From: Lepidostoma basale
Taxonomy: Eukaryota > Arthropoda > Insecta > Trichoptera > Lepidostomatidae
DNA length: 64,000 nt
Assembly: GCA_022606425.2 (NCBI GenBank)
Contig: JAHDVF020000982.1
Span: forward strand, 682,001 to 746,000
Direction of reading: 5' to 3'
Of this stretch, positions 51,501-60,239 are shown one piece after another. Numbering within the stretch: the first letter of the stretch is position 1; every line of letters starts with the position of its first letter. The position numbers and the translations under genes are program-made. Below the pieces are notes generated by a model. The model worked only from the letters and a program-made list of their open reading frames with translations. It did not search any database and was not told the DNA's origin.

Positions 51501-54500
51501 TGAGCGGTGGCTAGACCGCGACCGGCCAAAAGCACCCGTTCGCTGGCGCCCGGTCCTGTGGCGGCACTCGCGGCACCCACGCACACTGCGGCACGCGGCG
51601 CCCCCGCCACCGGCACACCCCCGTACTGCAGCTCCAGAGCTAGCTCCGCTCCTGCAGCCGTGCCCTCTGGAGGCGACAGAGTAACCACGGAACGGTCGTT
51701 GACTGTCTCCACAACTGGAAATATAAAACTTGTATTGATTTTTAACATTAAAGACAGTGGAGTTATTTGAAATGTAAAATTATATGGACATTCTTCGTCG
51801 AGTGAGTGGATGACAAAGCTTCTTCTTCTTCTTCTTCACTTTTGATAGACTCAGGAGTCTGTTATTTCAGGCGGGTCCTCTTGAGACGCTGAACTCCAGC
51901 TTTCTCTCCACCGTTTCGGGGGTCTTCCTGGTCGGCGGAAATAAAAGTGAGACAGTACATTCTTTCTGCCTACCCCTTCGGAGAGACGGTGTGATGGTTA
52001 GATAGTTTTTTTTATATTTATTTAGATATAAAATAGCCTACCATAAATAACAATGTTATGAAATTTTATACACATATTTACGTAATCAGAAACAATGTAT
52101 TTCAGAATGATCCTAAATTTGTCGACGTCAGTTGTTTTGGCCAATAAAAAACAGATCAATTGTTTTAAACATCGGAGAATTTGGAAGTGCTTCCGTGCAG
52201 CAATTTGGAGCGTTTAATTAGTTGATTATCAAATAAGTTAAGGTTGAAAGTGAACACAAAATGTCTTTGTTTACCTGCCGGTCGACCGGCCAGTGTGGCT
52301 TGAAGTTCCCCCGGGCCAGCTCCAGCTGTCAGGAATACCAGTTTGGAGGGTACACGTAGTCTTCCGCCACCTCCAGCTTCCAGTTGCAGAGCCCAGCCAC
52401 CCACCACGCTCACGGCAGATGTGTCAATCACCTCCAAAAATCAGATCATAAAACCATATAAAAAATCAGATCATAAAACAATATAGTCACTGCAGCGTGA
52501 TTTATTTGCAGCTATGAAAAGGTCAAAAACATTCCCGTTTATTTCAATGTTTGAATATAAAATGTTATCGAAATATTTAGCCATTTCTATTAACTCGATG
52601 GTTGCCAGAGACGAGATATCTCGGCAAACGGCGCAGTGCCCGTGTGGCCAGAGACGAGATATCTCGGTAGTACTTTTGGTGACGTATTTTTGCACCATAT
52701 TGACTTGTATTGACAATTTGGCAGAAACGGAACACACGCTGTTCTCTGTTTTAGTTATCCCGAAACATTTTATCAAGTTTCCAAATACTTTTAACCGATT
52801 TATCAGTAAATTTCGAAAACTGTTTCAGCTGACCGTATACCGATGTCATATTGCAGGGCTATCACAACCGAAAATATTAGGTCCTCGCTGTCAGAATCGT
52901 CGATCGTTTGCGTAGTTTTCGTATAATTTTCAATTAATATTATGAAAGAATTGTTTTAACTTGTTTTCGGTATGTCAGCACCTATTTTATCAGTGTTTTG
53001 CTAGTGATATTTATAACTATTCACAGATTGCTTTGTGTCAAGTCCTTTGTTTTCGTATTCTGCGTTTAGTGAATTAGTTAAGTAAGTAAACTATAATTTC
53101 TTTCTAACACAGCAAAAAAAATAATTTAAGACGAGTTTTATTTTGACAAAAAATATTCGGCCTGCTGAGCATTGCGGCATGATTTATTTGCGGCTATGAA
53201 AGGGTTAAAAGCATGTGTGCTTATTTCAATGTTTAAATATAAAATGTTATCGAAATATTTAGCCTTTTCTATTAATTAAAAAAATAAAGTGCATAGCTTT
53301 TGAAAATGCACTATCACTCACAATTTTGCAAAGATTCTTCCTGGATTAGATTCTTAGATTAAGGAGGACAGAGTCTAATAATATACCCGTGTTTCAACAC
53401 TCAACATAGCAGTACTGAAACCATTGGGTGTGCAGTGAACACCCTCTCGCACACCTTAGTGCACCAAACACTTCAGTCAATATACGAACCTCCTACAATC
53501 AACACGTCTTTTATTGACTAACATAATACCCCGTCATACATCAACTAAGCATCCGATATGTGTTATAGCTTACCTTGAGGTCCCAGGGGCTTCCAGGTAA
53601 GGGGCCCTGATGCGGGCAAGACAGCCGCACCTCATATAGACCCACATACAATGGAATGTACGAGCAACGCCATTCGCCGCGCCCCGCGGAACTTACGCCA
53701 CACTCCAACAGCTGCCCACTCCATGACTCCTCGTAACCAGACACTTGTTCGATCTACGACAGCAAACAACAGAAAAAAACAACTTCAAACATCTTAATAA
53801 AGAAGAATTGAGTTAGGAGAAGAACAACATATGAGAACTGTGGAAGGAAAACACTTCTGTTTAGAGCAAAGGGATTATTTGATTAATATATCCAACAATA
53901 TACCAGGTGTATGCATAAGTCTTTTCCGGTTTCACTAAAAGACGGCGCCACCAAACAGTACGCAGAGTATGAATATGACACTACGTCAGTTTGTTTGTCT
54001 GACATTAACCTACACACACACACACACACACACAAGTTGAGTCTACCAAACAATAACATCTGTGTTGTATCGTTCAGTGATCATGTCGACTTTTGTGAGT
54101 GAAAAAGAACATTTGCAGCACGCATTGCTTTTCTTATTTAATCAAACATTGGTTGTGGAAAGTCACCGTTTACTGGTAGAAAACATATGGTGAACAAGCT
54201 CCATCGATTAGAACATGTAAGACATGGTTTCATCAAATCGTTTCGGCAAGACCATGCTTTGTGTCTGGTGGGACCAGAGCGGTATTGTGTTAAAAACCAA
54301 AACCGTTAATGCACAACCCTATTGCCAACAAATGATTAATCTAAATCACGCATTGATCGAAAGACGACCAGAATGGGCCAGAAGACATGGCTAAGTGACT
54401 ATGTTACACGACAACGCACCGCCTCACACAGCAAAACCAGTGAAAGACACCTTGAAATCGCTTGGATGGGACATCCTTCTGCACCATACTCCCCCGACCT

Positions 54501-57500
54501 GGCGCCATCTGACTTTCACCTCTTCGCAACAATGGGACACGCGCTCGCTGAGCAGCACTTCAGCAATTTCGAGGAAGTTTGAAAATGACTCGACAAATGG
54601 TTTGCGACAAAAGCCAAACAGTTTTTCAGGCATGGTATTCATAACTTACCAGAAAGATGGGCGAAGTGTGTAGAAGCATATGGCCAATATTTAATATCAA
54701 TTTCCCTTGAAAATTACGTGTTTTCTTTACCACAAAAACTTATGCATACACCTGGCATATTGAGTGAGAAAGAGGTGGCCGTTGGGGACCATTATTCCTC
54801 TCTCCCAGCGTGGAGGTAATGCAATATTGGGGATCAGTATAACAGACAGGATGAGAAACACCACTATTAGAGCCAAAACAGGAGTGTCAAAATGGCGCTG
54901 AACAGGCCATGTTCCTCGCAGTTCTGACAATAGACGGATAAAGCCTCCTTTGCTGGCATCCTAGAACTGCGATCCGAAACCCAGGACATCCCCAACTTTG
55001 TTGTAGGGACGATATTAGAGCGACCGCTAGTATGACATGGATGCGTGTTGGCCAAGATCCATAGACATGGAAGCAAAAGGAGGAAACCTATGACCAGGAG
55101 TGAACAGGTGCAGGCTGATCTAATAAATCTAATAGTAACCTGCACGTTCGGCTGCGCATGTGGTGATATGACAGTGAAGACAGCCTCCTTTCCGACGTGG
55201 GCAACTGTGAGGCCAGCTCCTGAGGCCCGGGTGACAGCCGAGGGGGCCGTGACGCCCCCTCCGCCTCCGCTGCGCCCCGATACCACCCCCACAGATAGGG
55301 GGCTGCCCGGGACACTCACACCTGAAAGAAAAATTATTTTTCAAATCCCCGATAAACAAAAAAATCCTTTGAAAGATGTAGAGAGATATTTTTATTTATT
55401 CTTTCTTGAGCAATGATCTAAAACTCCGTATTATAATAAATAATTAATACAATTGAATGTGTGACATTTGATAATGCCTTAGTAAGGCAAAACATGTCTT
55501 TCCCATAAAATACAATAAAACTTCTAGAAAACAGAAGTTTTCATTCACATTAATTAGAAATAATTAGATTTGTATGTGAGGGCATATACATTAGGTGTTC
55601 CCGGAATTGATGTCATTTTTTTCTGGGTCCGTTGACCAGTAAAGACGTGTGATGTAATTTTTTTCTTCCTTGTAATCGTTTGCCTTTCTTTTAAACAAAA
55701 AAATCCCATCTACAAATAACGGCAGAAACGTGTCCTTCAGGGTACAAAATTAAGAAGCCGTGGGTTGCTTTTTTTCATAAAAAAAACTGCGATAGAACCA
55801 ACGGAATCCATTAGTGACATTTACGGTGATATACTGGACAAAAAAGAGTGCCAAAGTTGGTTCAAAAAATGTCAAAAGGGCAATCTTGATTTAAAGGACG
55901 TGGCTCAAAGTGGACGGCACAGTCTAGTGGGTGAAGCAGCTCTAAAGGTGGAAATTGAAGCAAATCTAAATTTGACCACTGAAAGATTATCGAACACACA
56001 TCCCTATCTTGAGACATTTGTTTTAATTATACTTGAATGTGGTTACCTCCGTAAGAGCAGTAGACGCGGTAATGTCCGGGGGTGTTGGGCAGTAGCTGGA
56101 CTGCGTGCCCTCCTTCTCCCTCGCCCTCCCTTGCAGGGCCCGCGGTCTCAACAGCGAGCCCCTGCCCTTGGGGGCCCGTGGCAGACACCTCCAGCTCAGC
56201 GATACCAGCGCCGCTCGTGTTTACTGGACACAAAACATTATTAAGAAAGAGTCACTATGATGACAAAAGAAAAAAAAAACATTGGGTTTATTTTCTGTGT
56301 ACAAGTCTGTATGTTATTTATAGCCATGTTCAAAATTACTTAAAGACAGCCATGTTTAAATTAACTAAAAGACAGCCATGTTCAGAATCACTAAAAGGTA
56401 GTCATGTTCAAAATTACTAAAAGACAGCAATGTTCAAAATCACCAAAAGCAGCCATTTTCAAAATCATTAAAAGGCATCCATGTTCAAAATCATTTAAAG
56501 GCAGCCATGTTCAAAATCACTAAAAGGCAGCCATGTTTAGAATCACTAAAAGGCAGCCATGTTCAAAATCACCTAAAGCAACCATGTTCAGAATCACTAA
56601 AAGGCAGCCATGTTTAAAATCACTAAAAAGCAGCCATGTTCAAAATTACTTAAAAGCAGCCATGTTCAGAATCACTAAAAGGCAGCCATGTTCAAAATTA
56701 CTAAAAGACAACCAAGTTCAAAATCACTATAATGGCATGTTCAATATCACTTGAAAGCAGCCATATTCAAAATCACTTAAAGGCAGCCACACTCAAAATT
56801 ACTTGAAGACGGCCATATTCAAAATTACTAAAAGGGAGTCATGCTTAAAGTCAACAAATTAGATGCTTGTGCATGCCATTAATATGTTAATTTTCAGAGA
56901 TATGCCAGGACAGAACAGTATGGCGGTCCATCCTTTCTGTCTACTTCTTTGAAAAAAGTTGTAATGGTCAGTTAATTAGTTAGAATCCAAAAATAATAAC
57001 ATCAAGGATCAAATAAATAAATATAGTTACTTGTGAAGCAAATCGGTGTGTGGACGCTGATATTCCCGTGGGGCAGATTGGTGAGTTGAACTTTGTTGGG
57101 GTCGAATGCGTGACAGGTAAAAGGGCTTCCTGATACAGGCTTCGATAAGTGGAGGACCTCTGTAATATTCATTAAGACATTAGAATAGTATCACTATATT
57201 TTATGAACTTGAGCATTTAATCGAAATATCTTTACACTTAGACTAAAGCAAAATCTCAACTTGCTTAATTATTTGCTTGTGACTTTGGTAATTGGTCAAG
57301 CTCTGAATTAACAGAGTGTTTTCAAAAGATATTACAAACATTTTTATAGTTTAAGGCATCTATTGAGAACAGGTAAAATATAATAAATATATAATACCAG
57401 GAACGCATGAAAGATGGTTCGACATTAGGAATACAAGATACTCTCTAAAGTCAAGAGTATTTGTCATCTGAACGTACTTTCACGAATATGAAAGACATCG

Positions 57501-60144
57501 ATCTCCGAAGCGATCATGTTCAGCAGTTTGATTGCTCTCCCCACCGGCATCACCTAGGGGGGCTGGTTGGTTCTGCATGTTGGGAGATAAAACAGTCTGT
57601 GCTGACGCTGTCGAAGATAACTATCCGGAACATAAAGATGGATAGCCTCCAAGATGACGGAATTCTCAAAGAATCCCCTGATAAGTCTGAAGAAATGGGT
57701 AAGTATGCACCCATCCCTTCTTATCTGTAAGCTATTGGTCCCCAGCATGCCCAAGAGTCACAATGTTCATCGCCTGATGTTGGCATCACTAAGTGTTGAT
57801 TGTACCACAAGATGATGCCAATATCATTTGGCGACACAGCTGTGGTGACAATTTTATTTTATATAATTGTGATGTTATAATAGTGTTTCTAATGAAACAG
57901 ATTTTAAAAATAATTTATAATATTGGCTCACCGATGGTGCATTGGCCGACTTGAGTAACGGTAAATTCGGCTTGGAGCATCCCCGACTTGGTCTGGTAAC
58001 ATCTGTAATAAGACGGTTAACTTTACAAACATGTTTTAGTGTTGGTTCAAAACCATAGGTTCATTAAAGAGCATCTCAATGTATGGCTGTGAGACATAGT
58101 GCCCAATCAAAAGACAAAGAAACAGACTGGAAGCCTTTGAGATGTGGTGCTACAGAAGAATATTAGAAATATTCTTGACCACATCACGAATGACGAGGTT
58201 CTTAGTAGAATCGAAGGAGGGAGGCACCTTATCAAAAACATCTCAGATAGATGAGCCCAATGGATCGACCACATTATGGCCCCATGAGGGTTTCCTGCTC
58301 CAATAAAGGGGATGTTGAGGGGACAAATTACAGGGGGCGCCCGATTGGAGTATCTAAAACAGGTGTGTGAGAACATGAACTGCATTATATGCCATGAGGG
58401 TCTCCTGCACGACATTAAGGAGGAGATGGTTTAGGGAACAAATTACAGGGGGCGCCCAATAGGAGTATCTAAAACAGGTGTGTGAGAACATGAACTACAT
58501 TATATACCCAATAAGGGTCTCCTGCACGACATAATAGAGGGGATGTTTGAGGGGACAAATTACAGGGGGCGCCCGATAAGAGTATCTAAAACAGGTGTGT
58601 GAGAACATGAACAACATTATACGCCATGAGGGTCTCTTGCACGACATAATAGAGGGGATGTGAGAACATGAAGGCAGTGGAGGACGAGGTGCAAACCAAT
58701 AACTGCGATTGAAACTGCGAAGAAGATATGTGCTGTGTATCTATCTCACATTGTTTCTAATAACTTTAATATCTCTATAAATATAAAAAATACTGGGTTA
58801 AGATTTTCCGTTTTTCCTATCTTACCTGACTGGCAATGCAGTTCCTCCTGGTCCCGATACCACCACGTCCAGCTCACGCGCTGGTCTGCCAAGGGTGTCT
58901 ATGCTGAAGGAACTGACTTGTCCTACGCGAGCTTGGTACAATCCAATACCTGATGCAGTCACCTGGAGTATAGAGAAGACGTTAAAATCACAGTTTGTTT
59001 TTTATGTTATCTCAAATGGCCCGGATAGCCACTTCCAAGATGGCTAACTGGAGTAAAAAAGGATTTGAAGACATTTTTTAAAACCAGCAAACATTGTTAT
59101 TCCATTCGTTCCATATGTCCAAACCATCTTATTGACCCTTTCTTAATTTTATTTATCATGCATTCATCTGCCTTACATTCCTTTCTTACTTCATCATTAG
59201 ATATTCTATCATACATTGTTTTTCCACACATTCCTCTTAGTGGCCTCATTTATCCTACTTTCATCCTTCTTCTGCCACTTCCATACATAAGGGTCGGGAC
59301 TAGAACTCCATTGTGCACTGCCATCTGCTTCAGTCGATATTTCTATTTGTGGTAATGGCTTTGAGTGCACCATTTATTTTGTTTCCAGCTCCAACCCTTC
59401 TTCCAATATCTTGTAAACATGCTTCCCAGATAAACAAATTCAGTACATTGCGCTAATTTCTCACCGTTCGCACTTATGTCACAATCCGTCATACATTCTT
59501 CCGTTTCAAATACCATAACTTTAGACTTTGACACATTCATCACAAGGTCATACTTATTGCATACTTTGTACATTCTTGACACTAGGACAAGTCATATTAT
59601 GATTAAATATTATTATTTTGCTGAATTCCTCTTTACATCATGACAGCATGAGCCAAATCGATATAAAGTGTATTATAGCTATCATAGTAATTCTCGTGAC
59701 ATGTGATAGGTAGCTAATCTATCTATTCTTGAAGTAGTTAATTGAAAAGAAGTGAATTCTACACCAGACCAAAGACAGTGTGACAATCACACTGCCCTTG
59801 ACAGAATCTTCAAGTGGCAGTCAATACCTCCGTCCATACCATTACCCACTCGGCCAAGAAGGTCGGTCAATCGTATTGTTCCATTGGTAGCATCTTTTAG
59901 GTGTTCAAAATTTCGTGATGGCTTACCTCTTGCCTCACGGCTGCAGGCATGACCTGTGGCTTGAGTGGCCTTCTGGAGACAGGGACTCCATTGTATAACA
60001 GTGTCACAGTATGGGGGGCTGCTCTCGATGGGTGGTACACCAGCTCTTGGCGTGTGGCAGAGGAGCGCACCGAGTGTGGAACCGTGGCGCCACCGCAACG
60101 CACCTGCGCAGTCAGCACGCCAGATCCCGCCTCTGCTACCGATA
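44587..60144 (-). CDS. jbug: Filamin-repeat protein, jitterbug-like (C-terminal part)
   Basis: Fourteen consecutive minus-strand exons with GT/AG boundaries and matching phases, about 773 residues, to a TAA stop at 44587-44589. The 5' exons, including the actin-binding calponin-homology domains expected of filamins, must lie right of the window. The translation is a run of roughly seven immunoglobulin-like filamin repeats, marked by PGSPF-type turns (SGSPFTC, PGSPLSV, PGSPWDL, PGSPFQL, PGSPFPV), GAGPGEL/GAGAGQL strands and FxxDTRGAG. The ending GAFRVEMQRESQKDRTILCK, then DPTEPGDYRVEVKW and FDTQEELRRYL is what I associate with insect jitterbug rather than cheerio; that choice is from memory of the families. 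Filamins cross-link actin and scaffold mechanosensing; jitterbug works in tendon and photoreceptor cells. Exons are markedly GC-rich. A possible alternative ending is at 42266-42400. Confidence 0.85.
45630..45800 (-). mobile_element. CR1/jockey-like LINE 3' scrap
   Basis: Only the 3' end (AATCAAATCAAATCAGTTTA on the plus strand) and a worn part of the DVFHIRENTF region. It runs to within nine bases of the donor of filamin exon 13. Confidence 0.8.
45809..45988 (-). CDS. jbug: Filamin exon 13 of window
   Basis: Sixty whole codons: VRVYGPGVEAGVLATFQSRF, ICDTRGAGAGQLTVRVRGPK, GAFRVEMQRESQKDRTILCK. A filamin repeat with the GPGVE start and DTRGAG strand. Confidence 0.92.
46300..47036 (-). mobile_element. 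Chimera of LINE A and RTE-like LINE
   Basis: On the minus strand, 47036-46795 is family A (MRSLRRMCGKTLYDRIPDDE, RWFGHMERMDESRMVKKLYT). At about 46790 it passes in frame into an RTE end (IPQCLKTKVFNQCVLPVMTY, GTETWTLTKGLVYRFKVAQR, AMLGITLRDRFRN), which continues with a shift to LRWAGHICRRTDDRWGRQVL and ends near 46300. Filamin intron 12. Confidence 0.82.
47125..47375 (+). mobile_element. RTE-like LINE C-terminal fragment
   Basis: LRLGRRSVGKQSTWWSNDIV, RTVRRVWRTLARDREGLRGG, GEAYVQQWMK-like codons. Ends five bases before the donor of filamin exon 12. Confidence 0.7.
47381..47553 (-). CDS. jbug: Filamin exon 12 of window
   Basis: GPRKVAYCELYEHGDATFTL, NVKPQEAGRHQLTVKYAGEH, VPGSPFQLRVAGAPDASK. 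The best-conserved filamin repeat here, with the canonical VKYAGEHVPGSPFQ turn. Confidence 0.93.
47655..47900. mobile_element. Foldback element G, complete
   Basis: A near-perfect palindrome about 240 bp long, centred at 47796. The centre reads TAAGGCATTATCAAA then TTTGATAATGCCTTA, and outer arms carry ATGAAAATGTCAGTTTTCTA and its complement. The right half has AATGCC(TTAGAA)GGGCGAAAC. Filamin intron 11. Confidence 0.85.
48092..48360. repeat. 30-bp minisatellite in filamin intron
   Basis: About nine units of 30 bp, ATCATCATATTATTCCCCAT plus TTTTATCAAA. The long minus-strand frame (MGNNMMILIK repeats) is an artefact of the 30-bp period. Confidence 0.92.
48431..48865. mobile_element. X/Y foldback MITE, copy 5 (near-perfect hairpin)
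   Basis: 48431-48578 and 48644-48788 are inverted copies of module Y with about one change in 145 bases, around a short spacer holding three GAAGATGTATATAT phrases. Module X follows at 48800-48865. The palindrome AAGCGTACGCTT lies in each arm. Filamin intron 11. Confidence 0.92.
49059..49214 (-). CDS. jbug: Filamin exon 11 of window
   Basis: CPLSVVVSGGADASLVTCSG, VGLSQGVVGREIRSWIDTRR, AGPGELTAHCTG. Ends one repeat and begins the next with DTRRAGPGEL. Phase 1 at both ends. Confidence 0.9.
49378..49545 (-). mobile_element. RTE-like LINE 3' end
   Basis: Complement of the 8290-8615 family: KRGRPRATWRRALQDEVKAA, ASLGMMPN-like segment, then TGCACCACGGAGGTGTGACA and GGACAAAAAGAAG. Filamin intron 10. 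Confidence 0.8.
49546..49905. mobile_element. hAT-like and MITE mosaic
   Basis: Starts CAGTGCTCTGCAATATTTT with CGGCACAC phrases, typical of a hAT end. From 49645 there are inverted ends ATCAGTTCAGGAGACATT (49651 and, complemented, near 49880-49900) and an internal direct repeat, CAGTAGAAATCAGCgGCGAC. Boundaries uncertain. Confidence 0.5.
49906..50225 (+). mobile_element. LINE C-terminus with zinc finger
   Basis: LKGNLQKTGIDCDCWEKTVE, DRPRWRTPVHKDTQDFKAQR, RNNIAERRRMRKERPLGDGD, AFPCPRCPKNMWVQDRALQS, HADPQP. The CPRC..H zinc finger after the W..AV.....F motif is a known LINE ending. A diverged relative is at 63650-64000. Confidence 0.75.
50270..50446 (-). CDS. jbug: Filamin exon 10 of window
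   Basis: DGSQAGSGAPEVVLQSRSLG, RAVGVALARAGPALWRASYA, APQPGHYLLRVMWDNRLVKG. The second half of a filamin repeat (PGHYLLRVMWDN). Donor GTAATA. Confidence 0.9.
50450..50949. other. Filamin intron 9 sequence
   Basis: No exon supported. Contains two GTATGAAAACC(G/A)TGT phrases near 50886 and 50943, and a CGGCACAACC scrap near 50831 that resembles the hAT-like mosaic at 49546. Confidence 0.3.
50950..51405. repeat. Dispersed repeat R, copy 2
   Basis: Aligns along its length with 25690-26140 (GAGTGCGCGACACT, CGGGCTTGCAACCAGAG, GCACCGTAAGGGAAAGGTTAA). No class assigned. Filamin intron 9. Confidence 0.7.
51472..51714 (-). CDS. jbug: Filamin exon 9 of window
   Basis: VETVNDRSVVTLSPPEGTAA, GAELALELQYGGVPVAGAPR, AAVCVGAASAATGPGASERV, LLAGRGLATAHVGETAHFTI. 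Longest exon; spans the end of one filamin repeat (GGVPVAGAP) and the start of the next (VGETAHFTI). Confidence 0.92.
51815..52003. mobile_element. RTE tail and LINE A tail, head to head
   Basis: 51815-51930 is the 3' end of a minus-strand RTE (starts with CTTCTTCTTCTTCTTC). 51935-52003 is the last part of a plus-strand family A copy (TACCCCTTCGGAGAGACGGT, GGTTAGATAG). Filamin intron 8. Confidence 0.65.
52275..52431 (-). CDS. jbug: Filamin exon 8 of window
   Basis: VIDTSAVSVVGGWALQLEAG, GGGRLRVPSKLVFLTAGAGP, GELQATLAGRPAG. Carries the AGAGPGELQA strand. Acceptor TTGGAG, donor GTAAAC. Confidence 0.9.
52490..53280. repeat. Direct repeats with TTTATTTGCGGCTATGAAAG
   Basis: About 115 bp is repeated at 52490-52600 and 53165-53280. 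The first copy is followed by two CGAGATATCTCG palindromes (52612-52623 and 52655-52666) inside a 43-bp tandem duplication. The complement reads TTTAACCCTTTCATAGC, suggestive of a TTAA-target DNA element, but no transposase is seen. Filamin intron 7. Confidence 0.5.
53574..53753 (-). CDS. jbug: Filamin exon 7 of window
   Basis: IEQVSGYEESWSGQLLECGV, SSAGRGEWRCSYIPLYVGLY, EVRLSCPHQGPLPGSPWDLK. Sixty whole codons with the C strand to G strand of a filamin repeat (YVGLYEVRLSC). Confidence 0.9.
53903..54768 (+). mobile_element. Mariner element, internally deleted
   Basis: Inverted ends CCAGGTGTATGCATAAGT and complement (54751-54768), next to TA. The catalytic half survives in two frames: MLHDNAPPHTAKPVKDTLKS and YSPDLAPSDFHLFATMGHAL, AEQHFSNFEEV; these carry the second and third Asp of the mariner D,D(34)D triad. 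The 5' half (HTH and first Asp) is largely missing, at 866 bp against the usual 1.3 kb. A CA microsatellite lies at 54012-54033. Filamin intron 6. Confidence 0.88.
54880..55125 (+). mobile_element. Degenerate RTE-like LINE 3' end
   Basis: RAKTGVSKWR then, with stops, RPRTSPTLL, RWDDIRATASMTWMRVGQDP-like codons and RRKPMTRSEQVQADL. Ends about 15 bases from filamin exon 6. Confidence 0.55.
55140..55321 (-). CDS. jbug: Filamin exon 6 of window
   Basis: GVSVPGSPLSVGVVSGRSGG, GGGVTAPSAVTRASGAGLTV, AHVGKEAVFTVISPHAQPNV, Q. The donor at 55138-55139 (GTTACT) keeps phase 0 into exon 7. A second phase-0 donor, GTCATA, would end the exon at 55173. I prefer the longer form but cannot exclude the other. 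Confidence 0.85.
55385..55566. mobile_element. Foldback element G, diverged copy
   Basis: TTCTTTCTTGAGCAATGATC, ACATTTGATAATGCCTTAGT, AAGGCAAAACATGTC, AAACTTCTAGAAAACAGAAG. Asymmetric; part of one arm is lost. Filamin intron 5. Confidence 0.7.
55590..56015 (+). mobile_element. Mariner-type transposase N-terminus
   Basis: 5' end ATTAGGTGTTCCCGGAATTG, then KKTAIEPTESISDIYGDILD, KKECQSWFKKCQKGNLDLKD, VAQSGRHSL, ALKVEIEANLNLTTERL. The CQ.WF..F..G...L.D..R.GR motif is the helix-turn-helix half of mariner transposases. It lacks the catalytic half. A frame stays open into the filamin exon only by chance. Not from the same element as 53903. Confidence 0.82.
56047..56223 (-). CDS. jbug: Filamin exon 5 of window
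   Basis: VNTSGAGIAELEVSATGPQG, QGLAVETAGPAREGEGEGGH, AVQLLPNTPGHYRVYCSYGG. One filamin repeat half with TSGAGIAELEV and the PGHYRVYCSYGG edge. A GEGEG-rich loop is unusually long. Confidence 0.91.
56318..56860. repeat. 26-bp minisatellite in filamin intron
   Basis: About twenty units of 26 bp, AGGCAGCCATGTTCAAAATC plus ACTAAA, decaying to the right. Filamin intron 4. Confidence 0.93.
56890..56990 (+). mobile_element. LINE family A terminal scrap
   Basis: Diverged codons for EICQDRTVWRSILSVYFF then GTAATGGTCAGTTAATTAGT; only about 100 bp. Confidence 0.6.
57031..57159 (-). CDS. jbug: Filamin exon 4 of window
   Basis: VLHLSKPVSGSPFTCHAFDP, NKVQLTNLPHGNISVHTPIC, FT. Ends a repeat with the SGSPFTC turn. 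Acceptor TTACAG, donor GTAACT. Confidence 0.9.
57310..57762 (-). mobile_element. CR1/jockey-like LINE 3' end
   Basis: GMLGTNSLQIRRDGCILTHF, FRLIRGFFENSVILEAIHLY, VPDSYLRQRQHRLFYLPTCR, then the DVFHI region. The 3' end lacks its last ~20 bp. Filamin intron 3. Confidence 0.83.
57932..58002 (-). CDS. jbug: Filamin exon 3 of window
   Basis: Short 71-base exon: CYQTKSGMLQAEFTVTQVGQ, CTI. Joins exons 2 and 4 across split codons (R and E), as in other filamins, where QTKSG..QAEFTV..VGQC is conserved. Confidence 0.9.
58090..58720 (+). mobile_element. RTE-like LINE end amplified in tandem
   Basis: Starts as RRLEAFEMWCYRRILEI, then an array of four units of 110-117 bp (58283, 58393, 58510, 58624), each encoding with shifts HEGLLHDIIEGM, TNYRGRPI, EYLKQVCENMN. 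Ends EDEVQTNNCD-like codons. The unit is part of the LINE coding sequence, so the array arose inside a LINE copy. Filamin intron 2. Confidence 0.78.
58826..58962 (-). CDS. jbug: Filamin exon 2 of window
   Basis: VTASGIGLYQARVGQVSSFS, IDTLGRPARELDVVVSGPGG, TALPVR. The GxGLYxAxVGxVxxFxIDTxGR signature is a filamin repeat start. Phase 0 to 2. Confidence 0.93.
59095..59585 (-). mobile_element. LINE family A, rearranged copy
   Basis: Minus strand: MYKVCNKYDLVMNVSKSKVM, ANGEKLAQCTEFVYLGSMFT, shift, VLVPTLMYGSG, then SYDRISNDEVRKECKADECM and FGHMERM. Upstream of YLGSMFT it is unusually complete; the 3' end and tail are missing. Filamin intron 1. Confidence 0.78.
59590..59803 (-). mobile_element. 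SINE S body
   Basis: Complement of the 23822-23933 body (CAGTGTGACAATCACACTGC hairpin, ACACCAGACCAAAGACAG) and a further 3' part shared with 10140-10200. No tRNA head. Confidence 0.7.
59927..60144 (-). CDS. jbug: Filamin exon 1 of window
   Basis: SVAEAGSGVLTAQVRCGGAT, VPHSVRSSATRQELVYHPSR, AAPHTVTLLYNGVPVSRRPL, KPQVMPAAVRQE. A filamin repeat with a GSGVLTAQVRCG strand and YNGVPV turn. It starts with two bases of a split codon, so an upstream exon lies beyond the window. Confidence 0.9.
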
Positions 60145-60239
60145 CTGAAAGACAAAAGATAGGTTAGTTTCTCCTTCTTAAGGCAGAAACATACTATTAA
60201 CACGCCACGCCACCCGATGTCACGTGATGCGTGTTGAGT

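Noticed and set aside
54012..54033. CA dinucleotide run as a feature of interest
   Set aside because: Ordinary microsatellite inside the mariner remnant.
55765..56244. 159-residue plus-strand frame as one protein
   Set aside because: The first half is mariner transposase, the second half is antisense of filamin exon 5; the fusion is chance read-through.
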